Part shown: positions 18,290 through 25,856 of the stretch, piece by piece
How the letters are laid out: each line of letters opens with the position of its first letter
Numbering within the stretch: position 1 is the first letter of the stretch
NCBI GenBank assembly: GCA_045588345.1
Contig: JAZNDZ010000022.1
Location: 1-46,692, forward strand
Origin: HGM04593 sp045588345
GTDB lineage: Bacteria > Bacteroidota > Bacteroidia > Bacteroidales > Bacteroidaceae
Length of the DNA: 46,692 bases
Direction of reading: 5' to 3'
Notes under the pieces: generated by a model
Databases searched by the model: none
Told to the model about the DNA's origin: nothing
Seen by the model: only the letters and a program-made list of their open reading frames with translations
Translations under genes and position numbers: made by a program

Positions 18290-18742
18290 ATGGAACTATT
18301 TGACATTATCAGCAACGACATCAAGGAGGCAATGAAAGCCAAGGACAAGGTTGCCCTTGACACACTCCGCAATATAAAGAAAGTTCTGCTCGAAGCCAAG
18401 ACAGCACCAGGAGCCGGCGACACAGTAAGTGACGACACAGCCATAAAACTTATACAGAAACTTGTAAAGCAGGGCAAGGAGTCGGCCGAGCTCTACAGTA
18501 GCCAGAACCGCCCTGAACTTGCAGCAGAGGAACTTGCCCAGGTTGCAGTCATGGAAAGATATCTGCCTGCTCAGATGAGCGAGGAAGAGATAACTGCAGT
18601 GCTCAAGGAGATTATTGCAAACGTGGGGGCATGCGGGCCACAGGATATGGGAAAGGTAATGGGCACTGCGACAAAACAACTTGCAGGCAAAGCCGAAGGC
18701 AAACTCATTTCAAGCATTGTAAAACAGCTATTGAACAGTTAA
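18290..18742 (+). CDS. GatB/YqeY domain protein
   Basis: Small helical protein of the YqeY family, related to the tRNA-binding C-terminal domain of the GatB amidotransferase subunit. Its cellular role is not settled. The product is about 150 residues (MELFDIISNDIKEAMKAKDK onward), the normal family length. An ATG at 18281 inside the ftsZ end would add three residues; the ATG at 18290 is preferred because family members start at this point. It is the last rightward gene of the cluster and overlaps the end of convergent recO by 4 bases. Confidence 0.88.
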   Translation: MELFDIISNDIKEAMKAKDKVALDTLRNIKKVLLEAKTAPGAGDTVSDDTAIKLIQKLVKQGKESAELYSSQNRPELAAEELAQVAVMERYLPAQMSEEEITAVLKEIIANVGACGPQDMGKVMGTATKQLAGKAEGKLISSIVKQLLNS

Positions 18743-19464
18743 TCGAACAGTTCCCTGAGGACATCCATTGATTTCAGATGAGGAAAATCGGGGATATGCA
18801 GACGATAATATGCATTAAGGATTGCGAGGTACCAGCCTCGCAATTCCCTATTTAGCGAGAGCTTGTGCATGGTATCAAAACCTGTACGCAAAAGTGTGAC
18901 AAACGGCGCAGCATCTTGCGGTAAAAGGAAATCGGGATGCACAGGGTGCTCGCTCACCGCGCACCCTTGCCGTAAATCTATGTAACTGCGCGACGTATAA
19001 CCCTCCAGATTCGGATATATTCCAAGGTAACGCAGAAGCTGCACCATAAATACCAGATGGAAATCGGCATATCCGTTCTCAAGGTTATCGAACAGTACAA
19101 AAGAACGGTCAAGAAAGTTGAAAAGATCCTCATCCTTTCCGGCTTCAAGGAGCGAATAAGCAAGCAACTCCGAAAGATACAAGGCTATTGACGACTTGAC
19201 AACATCACTCTGCACTGTCGAGTAAAGCACATAAGGCTGCACGTCGGATACACGTGACAAATTCTTCCCTTTTTTATATGAAGCCGTGAACGAAAGCATG
19301 GACAATGGCTGGAAAAGTACGCGGTGTATTCTTCCGCGTCCGCTGGTCGAAACCGGCACAAGAAACGAGAGACGACCATGCGTACGCGTGTAGACATCGG
19401 CAATCATAAGATTGTCGCTGTACTTCAATGTACGCAGCACAATTCCGTCAAATTTTTCTACCAT
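18739..19464 (-). CDS. recO: DNA repair protein RecO
   Basis: Recombination mediator that, with RecR, loads RecA onto SSB-coated single-stranded DNA. The start is placed at MVEKFDGIVLRTLKYSDN, which aligns with the usual RecO N-terminal OB fold; ATG 19470 is an equally possible start, and the longer frame to 19503 is not supported. The product is about 241 residues. The OB fold covers roughly residues 1-80, and a helical domain follows. The zinc-site cysteines of some RecO proteins are not obvious here. It overlaps the convergent YqeY gene by 4 bases. Confidence 0.87.
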   Translation of the reverse strand: MVEKFDGIVLRTLKYSDNLMIADVYTRTHGRLSFLVPVSTSGRGRIHRVLFQPLSMLSFTASYKKGKNLSRVSDVQPYVLYSTVQSDVVKSSIALYLSELLAYSLLEAGKDEDLFNFLDRSFVLFDNLENGYADFHLVFMVQLLRYLGIYPNLEGYTSRSYIDLRQGCAVSEHPVHPDFLLPQDAAPFVTLLRTGFDTMHKLSLNRELRGWYLAILNAYYRLHIPDFPHLKSMDVLRELFD

Positions 19465-19540
19465 ACCCATCCTGCAAAACTCTTTTAATGGTAAAAACAA
19501 CAATTTACGAACGCAAATTTACAAAAAAAACAGCAAATCC

Positions 19541-19571
19541 TTTGGCAATTCAAAAAAAGGTTATACCTTTG
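19541..19571 (+). promoter_or_regulatory. Promoter for tRNA-Glu (and possibly rpsT)
   Basis: TTTG at 19541-19544, a 19-base spacer, and TACCTTTG at 19564-19571 match the Bacteroides primary sigma consensus fully. Transcription would start about 55 bases before the tRNA. Confidence 0.8.
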
Positions 19572-19631
19572 CATTCGCTTTGACCACCAAACTTCATTTG
19601 GTTACCCCCAAAAGGGGTTCTCTCAAGCAAT

Positions 19632-19703
19632 GGCCCATTCGTCTATCGGCTAGGACGCAAGATTTTCATTCTTGAAAGAGGGGTTCGATTCCCCTATGGG
19701 CTA
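19632..19703 (+). tRNA. tRNA-Glu (TTC)
   Basis: The 72-base cloverleaf has acceptor arms GGCCCAT and ATGGGCT (first pair G-T), anticodon stem CAAGA/TCTTG with anticodon TTC, and a T arm GGGGTTCGATTCCCC. Discriminator is A; CCA is not encoded. rpsT starts 29 bases downstream, so the two may share a transcript. Confidence 0.96.
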
Positions 19704-19732
19704 CAATTAAAACTAAAAATGAATATAAAGAG

Positions 19733-19987
19733 ATGGCAAATCACAAATCATCACTTAAGAGAATCAGACAGACTGAGAAGAGAAATCTTCAGAACCGTTA
19801 CTATGGCAAGAACATGCGTTCAGCAGTTCGCAGCCTCCGCGCTATGACAGACAAGAACGAGGCTTTGGCTAAGTTCCCCGAGGTACAGAAGCTGCTTGAC
19901 AGAATGGCTAAGCGTGGTCTCATCCACAAGAACAAGGCTGCAAACCTCAAGTCAGGTCTGTGTGCTAGAATTGCAAAATTAGCCTAA
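19733..19987 (+). CDS. rpsT: 30S ribosomal protein S20
   Basis: Primary 16S rRNA-binding protein of the small subunit body. The 84 residues are highly basic and begin MANHKSSLKRIRQTEKRNLQNR, the classic S20 start; the protein is expected to be nearly all helical. The start follows the tRNA-Glu gene by 29 bases, with no separate promoter recognised between them. A terminator hairpin lies 29 bases after the stop. Confidence 0.97.
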   Translation: MANHKSSLKRIRQTEKRNLQNRYYGKNMRSAVRSLRAMTDKNEALAKFPEVQKLLDRMAKRGLIHKNKAANLKSGLCARIAKLA

Positions 19988-20016
19988 ATCTTGAAACATA
20001 TATTTACCGAACAAAG

Positions 20017-20040
20017 GGCTGGATGAACATCCAGCCTTTT
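20017..20040 (+). terminator. Rho-independent terminator after rpsT
   Basis: GGCTGGAT and ATCCAGCC pair around a GAAC loop and are followed by TTTT. Confidence 0.8.
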
Positions 20041-20141
20041 CGTGTTGTATCCACAGCCCTGAACAAAAGCCTGCATGCGACCGAACTTCACGAGCAGACA
20101 CCAAAACAACCCGTTTCGCATAATTTTTTCCAAAAAAAACT

Positions 20142-20173
20142 CTTGTTCTATAAGCCTATTTTTATTAACTTTG
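20142..20173 (+). promoter_or_regulatory. gyrB promoter
   Basis: CTTG (20142-20145, close to TTTG) lies 20 bases before TAACTTTG (20166-20173), a full TAnnTTTG match. The start codon is about 30 bases further on. The remainder of 20041-20141 shows nothing recognisable. Confidence 0.7.
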
Positions 20174-20202
20174 TTCAGTTAATCCGATTATAAAAACCAG
20201 TT

Positions 20203-22164
20203 ATGAGCGAAGAAATAAACAAGAACTCTGCGGCCAATTATTCTGCCGACAGCATCCAGGTCCTCGAAGGTTTGGAAGCGGTCCGCAAACGACCGGCTAT
20301 GTACATTGGAGACATCAGCGAAAAGGGTCTCCACCACTTGGTGTACGAGGTTGTCGATAACTCAATCGACGAGGCCATGGCAGGATTCTGTACACATATA
20401 AACGTAACAATCAACCCGGGCAACTCCATCACCGTTCAGGATAACGGCCGCGGCATTCCTGTGGACATGCACGAAAAGGAGGGACGCTCAGCACTTGAGG
20501 TCGTAATGACAGTGCTGCATGCCGGCGGTAAGTTCAACAAAGATTCATACAAAGTCTCAGGCGGTCTTCACGGTGTAGGCGTATCTTGCGTGAACGCCCT
20601 GTCAAAGCACATGAAAACCGAGGTCTTCCGCGACGGCAAGCACTACGTACAGAACTACTCATGCGGAAAACCGCTTGAGGCCGTACACTGTGTGGGCGAC
20701 ACCGACATTAGAGGAACAAAACAGACATTCCAGCCCGATGATTCGATTTTCGTTGTATCGGAATACCAGTATCAGATACTTGCTACACGCTTGCGTGAAC
20801 TCGCATACCTGAATGCAGGCATTACAATCACACTCACCGATATGCGCAAGGCCGATGAGAATGGCAACTATATGAGCGAGACATTCTATTCGACCGAAGG
20901 TCTCAAGGAGTTTGTGCGCTACATAGACTCTTCACGCACCCCGCTTATCGGCGATGTAATCTACTTGAACACAGAAAAGAACAACATTCCCATAGAGGTT
21001 GCAATTATATACAACACCGGTTACAGCGAGAATGTACACACATACGTGAACAACATCAACACAATTGAAGGCGGTACACACCTTGCCGGATTCCGCAGGG
21101 CGCTCACCCGCACACTCAAGAAATATGCCGATGATACAAAGGCTCTTGAGAAAGCAAAGGTTGAGATTTCGGGTGAAGACTTCCGCGAAGGATTGACAGC
21201 CATTGTATCGGTAAAGGTTGCAGAGCCGCAGTTTGAAGGACAGACAAAGACCAAGCTTGGCAACAGCGAAGTTACCGGTGCAGTAGACCAGGCTGTGGGC
21301 GAAGCACTTGCATACTATCTTGAGGAACACCCCAAAGAAGCCAAAATGGTTGTTGACAAGGTTATCCTTGCAGCAACAGCCCGTATTGCAGCCCGTAAGG
21401 CACGTGAAAGCGTCCAGCGCAAGAGCCCGATGAGCGGTTGCGGCATGCCGGGCAAACTTGCAGACTGCTCCGACAAAGACCCTGCAAACTGCGAACTGTT
21501 CCTCGTCGAGGGCGACTCTGCCGGCGGCTCGGCAAAGCAGGGACGCAAGAACAAGTTCCAGGCCATACTACCGCTACGCGGTAAGATTCTTAACGTTGAG
21601 AAAGTAATGTGGCACAAGGCATTCGAGAGTGACGAAGTAAACAATATCATTCAGGCGATAGGCGTACGTTTCGGACTTGACCCGGAAGACAGCAAGAAGG
21701 CAAATATCGAAAAACTGCGCTACCACAAGATAATAATGATGGCCGATGCCGATGTCGACGGTGCGCATATCGGAACACTCATTATGACACTCTTCTACCG
21801 CTACATGCCCGAAATCATTGAGGGCGGACACTTGTACAAGGCAATGCCACCGCTCTACCTGTGCTCAAAGGGCAAGGCAAAGAAATACTGCTACGATGAC
21901 CGTGAAAAGGATGCATTCATTCAGGAGTATGCAGGCGGCAACGAGAAAGAGATAAACATACAGCGTTATAAAGGTCTTGGAGAGATGAACCCTGAGCAAT
22001 TGTGGGAAACTACAATGAACCCCGAGACACGCACCCTTAAACAGGTAACGATACGCGATGCACAGGAGGCCGATTATATATTCTCAATGCTTATGGGCGA
22101 TGACGTTGGCCCACGCCGCGAGTTCATAGAGAAGAATGCCACATACGCGAACATCGACGCATAA
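20203..22164 (+). CDS. gyrB: DNA gyrase subunit B
   Basis: ATPase subunit of DNA gyrase, which introduces negative supercoils. The 653-residue product has the GHKL ATPase domain (VVDNSIDEA near residues 50-58, VQDNGRGIP, and GGLHGVGVSCVNAL). The transducer domain follows, then the TOPRIM domain with LVEGDSAGGSAKQGR near residues 430-444 and the metal-binding MADADVDGAHI. The C-terminal QRYKGLGEMNPEQLWETTM is typical of GyrB; this and the full conservation favour GyrB over ParE. Single gene with its own promoter and terminator. Confidence 0.96.
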   Translation: MSEEINKNSAANYSADSIQVLEGLEAVRKRPAMYIGDISEKGLHHLVYEVVDNSIDEAMAGFCTHINVTINPGNSITVQDNGRGIPVDMHEKEGRSALEVVMTVLHAGGKFNKDSYKVSGGLHGVGVSCVNALSKHMKTEVFRDGKHYVQNYSCGKPLEAVHCVGDTDIRGTKQTFQPDDSIFVVSEYQYQILATRLRELAYLNAGITITLTDMRKADENGNYMSETFYSTEGLKEFVRYIDSSRTPLIGDVIYLNTEKNNIPIEVAIIYNTGYSENVHTYVNNINTIEGGTHLAGFRRALTRTLKKYADDTKALEKAKVEISGEDFREGLTAIVSVKVAEPQFEGQTKTKLGNSEVTGAVDQAVGEALAYYLEEHPKEAKMVVDKVILAATARIAARKARESVQRKSPMSGCGMPGKLADCSDKDPANCELFLVEGDSAGGSAKQGRKNKFQAILPLRGKILNVEKVMWHKAFESDEVNNIIQAIGVRFGLDPEDSKKANIEKLRYHKIIMMADADVDGAHIGTLIMTLFYRYMPEIIEGGHLYKAMPPLYLCSKGKAKKYCYDDREKDAFIQEYAGGNEKEINIQRYKGLGEMNPEQLWETTMNPETRTLKQVTIRDAQEADYIFSMLMGDDVGPRREFIEKNATYANIDA

Positions 22165-22170
22165 GACACA

Positions 22171-22227
22171 GACCTTATTATATGAGAAAAGGATTGCATT
22201 GCAATCCTTTTCTCATATAATAAGGTC
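22171..22227. terminator. Bidirectional terminator of gyrB and nitroreductase
   Basis: 28 bases (22171-22198) are repeated perfectly in reverse complement at 22200-22227, with a single base between. The right arm contains the last codons and stop of the leftward nitroreductase gene, so the coding end forms part of the hairpin. A-rich and T-rich stretches within the stem can supply the U tract in either direction. Confidence 0.8.
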
Positions 22228-22845
22228 ATCAACCTTCACTTTAGGCACATAATGCACGCCATCCTTGCGATAATAATCGTGAGATTCATCCGCTGCAATC
22301 TCAACAATCGCATGCCTCTCTGCACTCTTGCCTATCGCAACAACCATCAGAGGCTCCAACTCAAGCCCTAAAGCCGCCTTAACCTTTTCCTTATCAAAAG
22401 AGAGTATGCAAAGCCCGTTAAGACCTATCTCTACAGCCTGCAGGAGCATACTCTGCACAGATATTCCAAGGTTAATGAATGTACTGGTCCGTGGCTCTAT
22501 TGACGAGCACACAATTATAAAAGCATTCGGTTCTTCCCCCTGCAACGGCAACGAGAGCTCTTTAAGCCCGCTCCCCATTGATATGTACGGTAATACTTTA
22601 TTGGCATTCTCTTTGGTCACAAGGCAGAATCGCAACTCCTGCCTGTTACGTGCTGACGCAACTTTTGCATTCACAGCGACAATACGACGCAACTGGTCGT
22701 AACGGACAACAAATGACGAGTCATACCCCCTGGTGCTGCGGTTCCTCTCAAGCAGAGTTGCAAGATTCGCTTTAACCTTCAGAGATGCAGTGCCTGCTGA
22801 AGCACGGTGCTGCTCCATTTTCTTTTCAAGATAGTTGTCTGCCAT
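22213..22845 (-). CDS. Nitroreductase family protein
   Basis: Predicted FMN-dependent oxidoreductase of the nitroreductase superfamily; the natural substrate cannot be told. The 210-residue product carries an N-terminal RNRSTRGYD-type motif near residues 34-42 (FMN phosphate binding). The middle NLGISVQSMLLQAVEIGLNGLCI is the helix-rich dimer segment, and LELEPLMVVAIGKSAE resembles the usual P-x-x-x-x-x-x-G-x end motif. Length is normal. It is monocistronic and convergent with gyrB; its 3' end lies inside the shared hairpin. Confidence 0.85.
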   Translation of the reverse strand: MADNYLEKKMEQHRASAGTASLKVKANLATLLERNRSTRGYDSSFVVRYDQLRRIVAVNAKVASARNRQELRFCLVTKENANKVLPYISMGSGLKELSLPLQGEEPNAFIIVCSSIEPRTSTFINLGISVQSMLLQAVEIGLNGLCILSFDKEKVKAALGLELEPLMVVAIGKSAERHAIVEIAADESHDYYRKDGVHYVPKVKVDDLII

Positions 22846-22871
22846 ACATCTTACTAAAATTACATGAATAC

Positions 22872-22906
22872 AGAAAATAAAAGAGCCTCAGAAAACTGAG
22901 GCTCTT
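22872..22906 (-). terminator. Rho-independent terminator after tRNA-Cys
   Basis: An 11-base stem (22881-22891 with 22896-22906) closes a 4-base loop. On the minus strand it is followed by TTTATTTTC. It lies 4 bases past the tRNA end. Confidence 0.85.
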
Positions 22907-22909
22907 GAG

Positions 22910-22981
22910 AGGTACCTGGCGGATTCGAACCGCCGTACACGGTTTTGCAGACCGCTGACTAAGCCACTCATCCAAGGTACC
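22910..22981 (-). tRNA. tRNA-Cys (GCA)
   Basis: On the minus strand the acceptor is GGTACCT/AGGTACC, the anticodon loop is CTGCAAA with anticodon GCA, and the T arm is GGCGGTTCGAATCCGCC. Discriminator U fits bacterial tRNA-Cys. CCA is not encoded. Confidence 0.95.
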
Positions 22982-22998
22982 AGCGCTTTTAGCGATGA

Positions 22999-23029
22999 CA
23001 AAGGTAAGACATTTTTTGTTAAAGACAAA
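22999..23029 (-). promoter_or_regulatory. tRNA-Cys promoter
   Basis: On the minus strand TTTG (23026-23029), a 19-base spacer and TACCTTTG (22999-23006) give a full consensus match 17 bases upstream of the tRNA. Confidence 0.8.
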
Positions 23030-23129
23030 CAAAGAAAGCCCTTTTTTGCTGTTTTAAGCCTTTTTTGCGCAAATATTTAACCATTTGACCATATAATCGG
23101 GTTTAAAACCCTATCTTCGCAAAAGAAGA

Positions 23130-24449
23130 ATGGTACACAAGGTTGAAAAGTATATTGCAACAAACAAGTTACTTACACCGGAAGGCAAAGTGCTTGTGGC
23201 ACTGAGCGGCGGAGCCGACTCCGTGGCATTGCTTGTCGTGCTATGCAAACTGGGGTACAGATGCGAAGCCATACACTGCAATTTTCATCTTCGCGCTGAA
23301 GAGAGTGACAGGGACGAAGCATTTGTGCAGCAATTATGCAAAAGAAAAGGTGTTGAACTGAAGACCGTGCACTTCAACACCACCGCATACGCCAAAGAAA
23401 AAGGTATATCAATAGAAATGGCAGCACGTGAGTTGCGCTATGCGGCATTTGAAGAACACAGAACCACATGCAGAGCAGAAGCCATTGCTGTGGCTCATCA
23501 CCGCGACGATTCAGCAGAGACACTACTGCTCAATCTCATACGCGGGACAGGCATAAGAGGCCTGCGTGGGATACAACCAAAGAACGGATATATCGTTCGT
23601 CCACTGCTATGTATTGGAAGAGAGGATATTCTCGACTACCTCAAATGGCGTGGTGAGGAGTATGTTACCGACAGTACAAATCTCACAACAGACTACACAC
23701 GCAACAAGATAAGGCTTGAAATCATTCCTAAACTGGCTGAAATCAACCCCTCAATCCTTGAGAGCCTTTCATGCACAGCCAGCAGAGTTTCAGAGGCCGT
23801 TGACATTTATGACAATGCAATTAACGAGGCCGCCTCACGCGTAAAAAAAGGCAAGACAATTGATATAGAAGCATTGAAACGTGAGATTGCACCACAAAGC
23901 ATACTGCACAATATTCTGACACCTCTTGGTTTCAACAGCGCACAAATCAAGGACATTCTTGATTCCATAGACAAGGGCAGCGGCAAACAGTTCTACAGCA
24001 CCGAATGGAGCATCATAAAGGACCGCACGAGTCTTATTATCGCGCCTAAAGATAATGAAGTATTCAATGCAACTGAACTGCAGCAGGAAAGCAAAACAGA
24101 CACGCCATATGGTGTTTTAGAGATATCGCGCCACACGTTTGACGGTACCATACACAAAGAGCGCAATATTGCAGTGCTTGATGCCGACAAACTGCATTTT
24201 CCATTGACTTTGCGCGTTGCTGCGAAAGGAGACCGTTTTGCTCCATTCGGCATGCGGGGAACAAAACTTGTAAGCGATTACCTGACAGACCGGAAAAAGA
24301 GTGTGTTGGAAAAACAGAAGCAACTTGTTATTACAGATGCGACAGGCAATATCGTGTGGCTGGTTGATGAGCGGCCGGCAGCACCGTTCTGTGTAAAGAA
24401 AAACACAAAAGAAATTGTCAAATTGGAGTGGCACAACCATTCCAAATGA
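23130..24449 (+). CDS. tilS: tRNA(Ile)-lysidine synthetase TilS
   Basis: ATP-dependent ligase that converts the wobble C of tRNA-Ile(CAU) to lysidine so that it reads AUA. The PP-loop motif ALSGGADSVAL is near residues 24-34. The family motif HHRDDSAETLLLNLIRGTG follows, and the C-terminal substrate-recognition domain includes KLVSDYLTDRKKS. The length of 439 residues is typical. The stop codon abuts the stop of the convergent Sel1 gene with no bases between. Upstream, TATCTTCG at about 23112 is an imperfect -7 element. Confidence 0.95.
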   Translation: MVHKVEKYIATNKLLTPEGKVLVALSGGADSVALLVVLCKLGYRCEAIHCNFHLRAEESDRDEAFVQQLCKRKGVELKTVHFNTTAYAKEKGISIEMAARELRYAAFEEHRTTCRAEAIAVAHHRDDSAETLLLNLIRGTGIRGLRGIQPKNGYIVRPLLCIGREDILDYLKWRGEEYVTDSTNLTTDYTRNKIRLEIIPKLAEINPSILESLSCTASRVSEAVDIYDNAINEAASRVKKGKTIDIEALKREIAPQSILHNILTPLGFNSAQIKDILDSIDKGSGKQFYSTEWSIIKDRTSLIIAPKDNEVFNATELQQESKTDTPYGVLEISRHTFDGTIHKERNIAVLDADKLHFPLTLRVAAKGDRFAPFGMRGTKLVSDYLTDRKKSVLEKQKQLVITDATGNIVWLVDERPAAPFCVKKNTKEIVKLEWHNHSK

Positions 24450-25745
24450 CTACTCGCTCAAGATAATGAGCGCTTCTCTCGCTTCCTTGCAACCTCCTTG
24501 TTTGGCTTTACGCAATAATTTCAAGCCTTTAGACTGGTCCTTCTCAACACCTTGACCATTGTAATGACATACACCAAGGTAATACAAAGCATCGGGGAAC
24601 TCTTGTTCTGCTGCAAGCGTAAACCACTCTACAGCCTTTTCATAACTCCTTTCCACGCCCAGCCCTTCATAATAGCATACACCCATATTATGTTGACCCC
24701 GGGCATTCTTCTGTGTTGCAGACTTCATAAACCATTGCAAAGCGGCACCGATATTGCCAGCAACACCCTGACCGGTCAGGAAACAGAAGCCTAAGTCACA
24801 TTGTGCATCAGCATTACTCTGCTCTGCTGCTTGGGAAAACCACATGACAGCCTTTTCAACATCCTTAGGAACGACATTTCCCTCAAAATACAGAAGCCCT
24901 AACATATATTGTGCATCCGACAAACCATTGACAGCAGCCTCATTGAGCCACTCAAGAGCCTTTTTTCTGTCATCTGCCATATACTCATTGAAATAGCACA
25001 GAGCAAGGCTGTATTGCGCCTCGGCAAGACCTTTCTCTGCAGCCTTTTCATACAGGTCCATTGCTATCCACCAATCACTCTCAACACCAAGACCGAACTC
25101 ATAACAACCGCCAAGATTATACGCACCTTCGGCACTACCGTTTTCAGCAGCTTTCGCATACCACTTTGCAGCCTCAACCTCATCTGAAGCAACGCCATAA
25201 CCATTGGCATAACATGTACCAAGATAAGACTGAGCCTCAGCATTGTCTTTCTGCGCAGCGCGCTTGAACCACTCTACTGCTACCTGATAATTCACCTCTA
25301 CGCCAATACCGCTGTAATGACATATTCCGGCTGCACACTCCGCATCGGTATAGCCTTGGGATGCAGCCATTGTGTACCATTCCGCAGCATCGGGCAATGA
25401 AATTCCTATTCCATAACCGAACTCACAACAATAGCCCACACTGAACTGTGCATCGGGAAGACCCTGGACTGCAGCCTTCAGGAACCACGAAAAGGCCTCA
25501 TCAATATTCTGTTCAATGCCATCACCATTGTAAAGACATAACCCGTAGTCATACTGCGCCATGGCATGACCGCCTTCGGCGGCATTTCTCCAAAGCTTCA
25601 CAGCATCGGAATATTTCCCGTTATTGAACGCCGCAACTCCTTTTGAATATACAATATTCAAAGAATCATTATCAAAAGGTGTTGCTGAGCGGGCTACAAC
25701 AAAAAATAAGACCAGCGAAACAAGCAAAATTATTCCCCTCTTCAT
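24450..25745 (-). CDS. Secreted Sel1-like repeat protein
   Basis: Predicted exported protein built almost wholly of Sel1-like helical repeats (36 residues each, with the LG..Y..G.GV and A..W...AA pattern). A signal peptide covers about residues 1-20 (MKRGIILLVSLVLFFVVARS). About ten to eleven tandem repeats fill the rest to residue 431, leaving no room for a catalytic domain. Such proteins act as protein-binding scaffolds; the partner is unknown. The gene is monocistronic by position, with a -7 element 26 bases upstream. Confidence 0.85.
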   Translation of the reverse strand: MKRGIILLVSLVLFFVVARSATPFDNDSLNIVYSKGVAAFNNGKYSDAVKLWRNAAEGGHAMAQYDYGLCLYNGDGIEQNIDEAFSWFLKAAVQGLPDAQFSVGYCCEFGYGIGISLPDAAEWYTMAASQGYTDAECAAGICHYSGIGVEVNYQVAVEWFKRAAQKDNAEAQSYLGTCYANGYGVASDEVEAAKWYAKAAENGSAEGAYNLGGCYEFGLGVESDWWIAMDLYEKAAEKGLAEAQYSLALCYFNEYMADDRKKALEWLNEAAVNGLSDAQYMLGLLYFEGNVVPKDVEKAVMWFSQAAEQSNADAQCDLGFCFLTGQGVAGNIGAALQWFMKSATQKNARGQHNMGVCYYEGLGVERSYEKAVEWFTLAAEQEFPDALYYLGVCHYNGQGVEKDQSKGLKLLRKAKQGGCKEAREALIILSE

Positions 25746-25770
25746 AGTTGTTGTTTTATTATCTATAAGG

Positions 25771-25778
25771 CAAATGTA
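25771..25778 (-). promoter_or_regulatory. Candidate -7 element for the Sel1 gene
   Basis: TACATTTG on the minus strand matches TAnnTTTG. A T-run rather than a clean TTTG lies at the -33 distance. Confidence 0.5.
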
Positions 25779-25856
25779 CCGATTAGAGAATCCTGTTTAA
25801 AAGAAAAAGCCCTACTTTGAAATAGGAGTTCCCCTATTTCATTGCAAACGTAAAGG

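Noticed and set aside
19412..19675. 87-codon frame across the recO start and tRNA-Glu
   Set aside because: Runs antisense to the recO start and into the tRNA gene; not a plausible protein.
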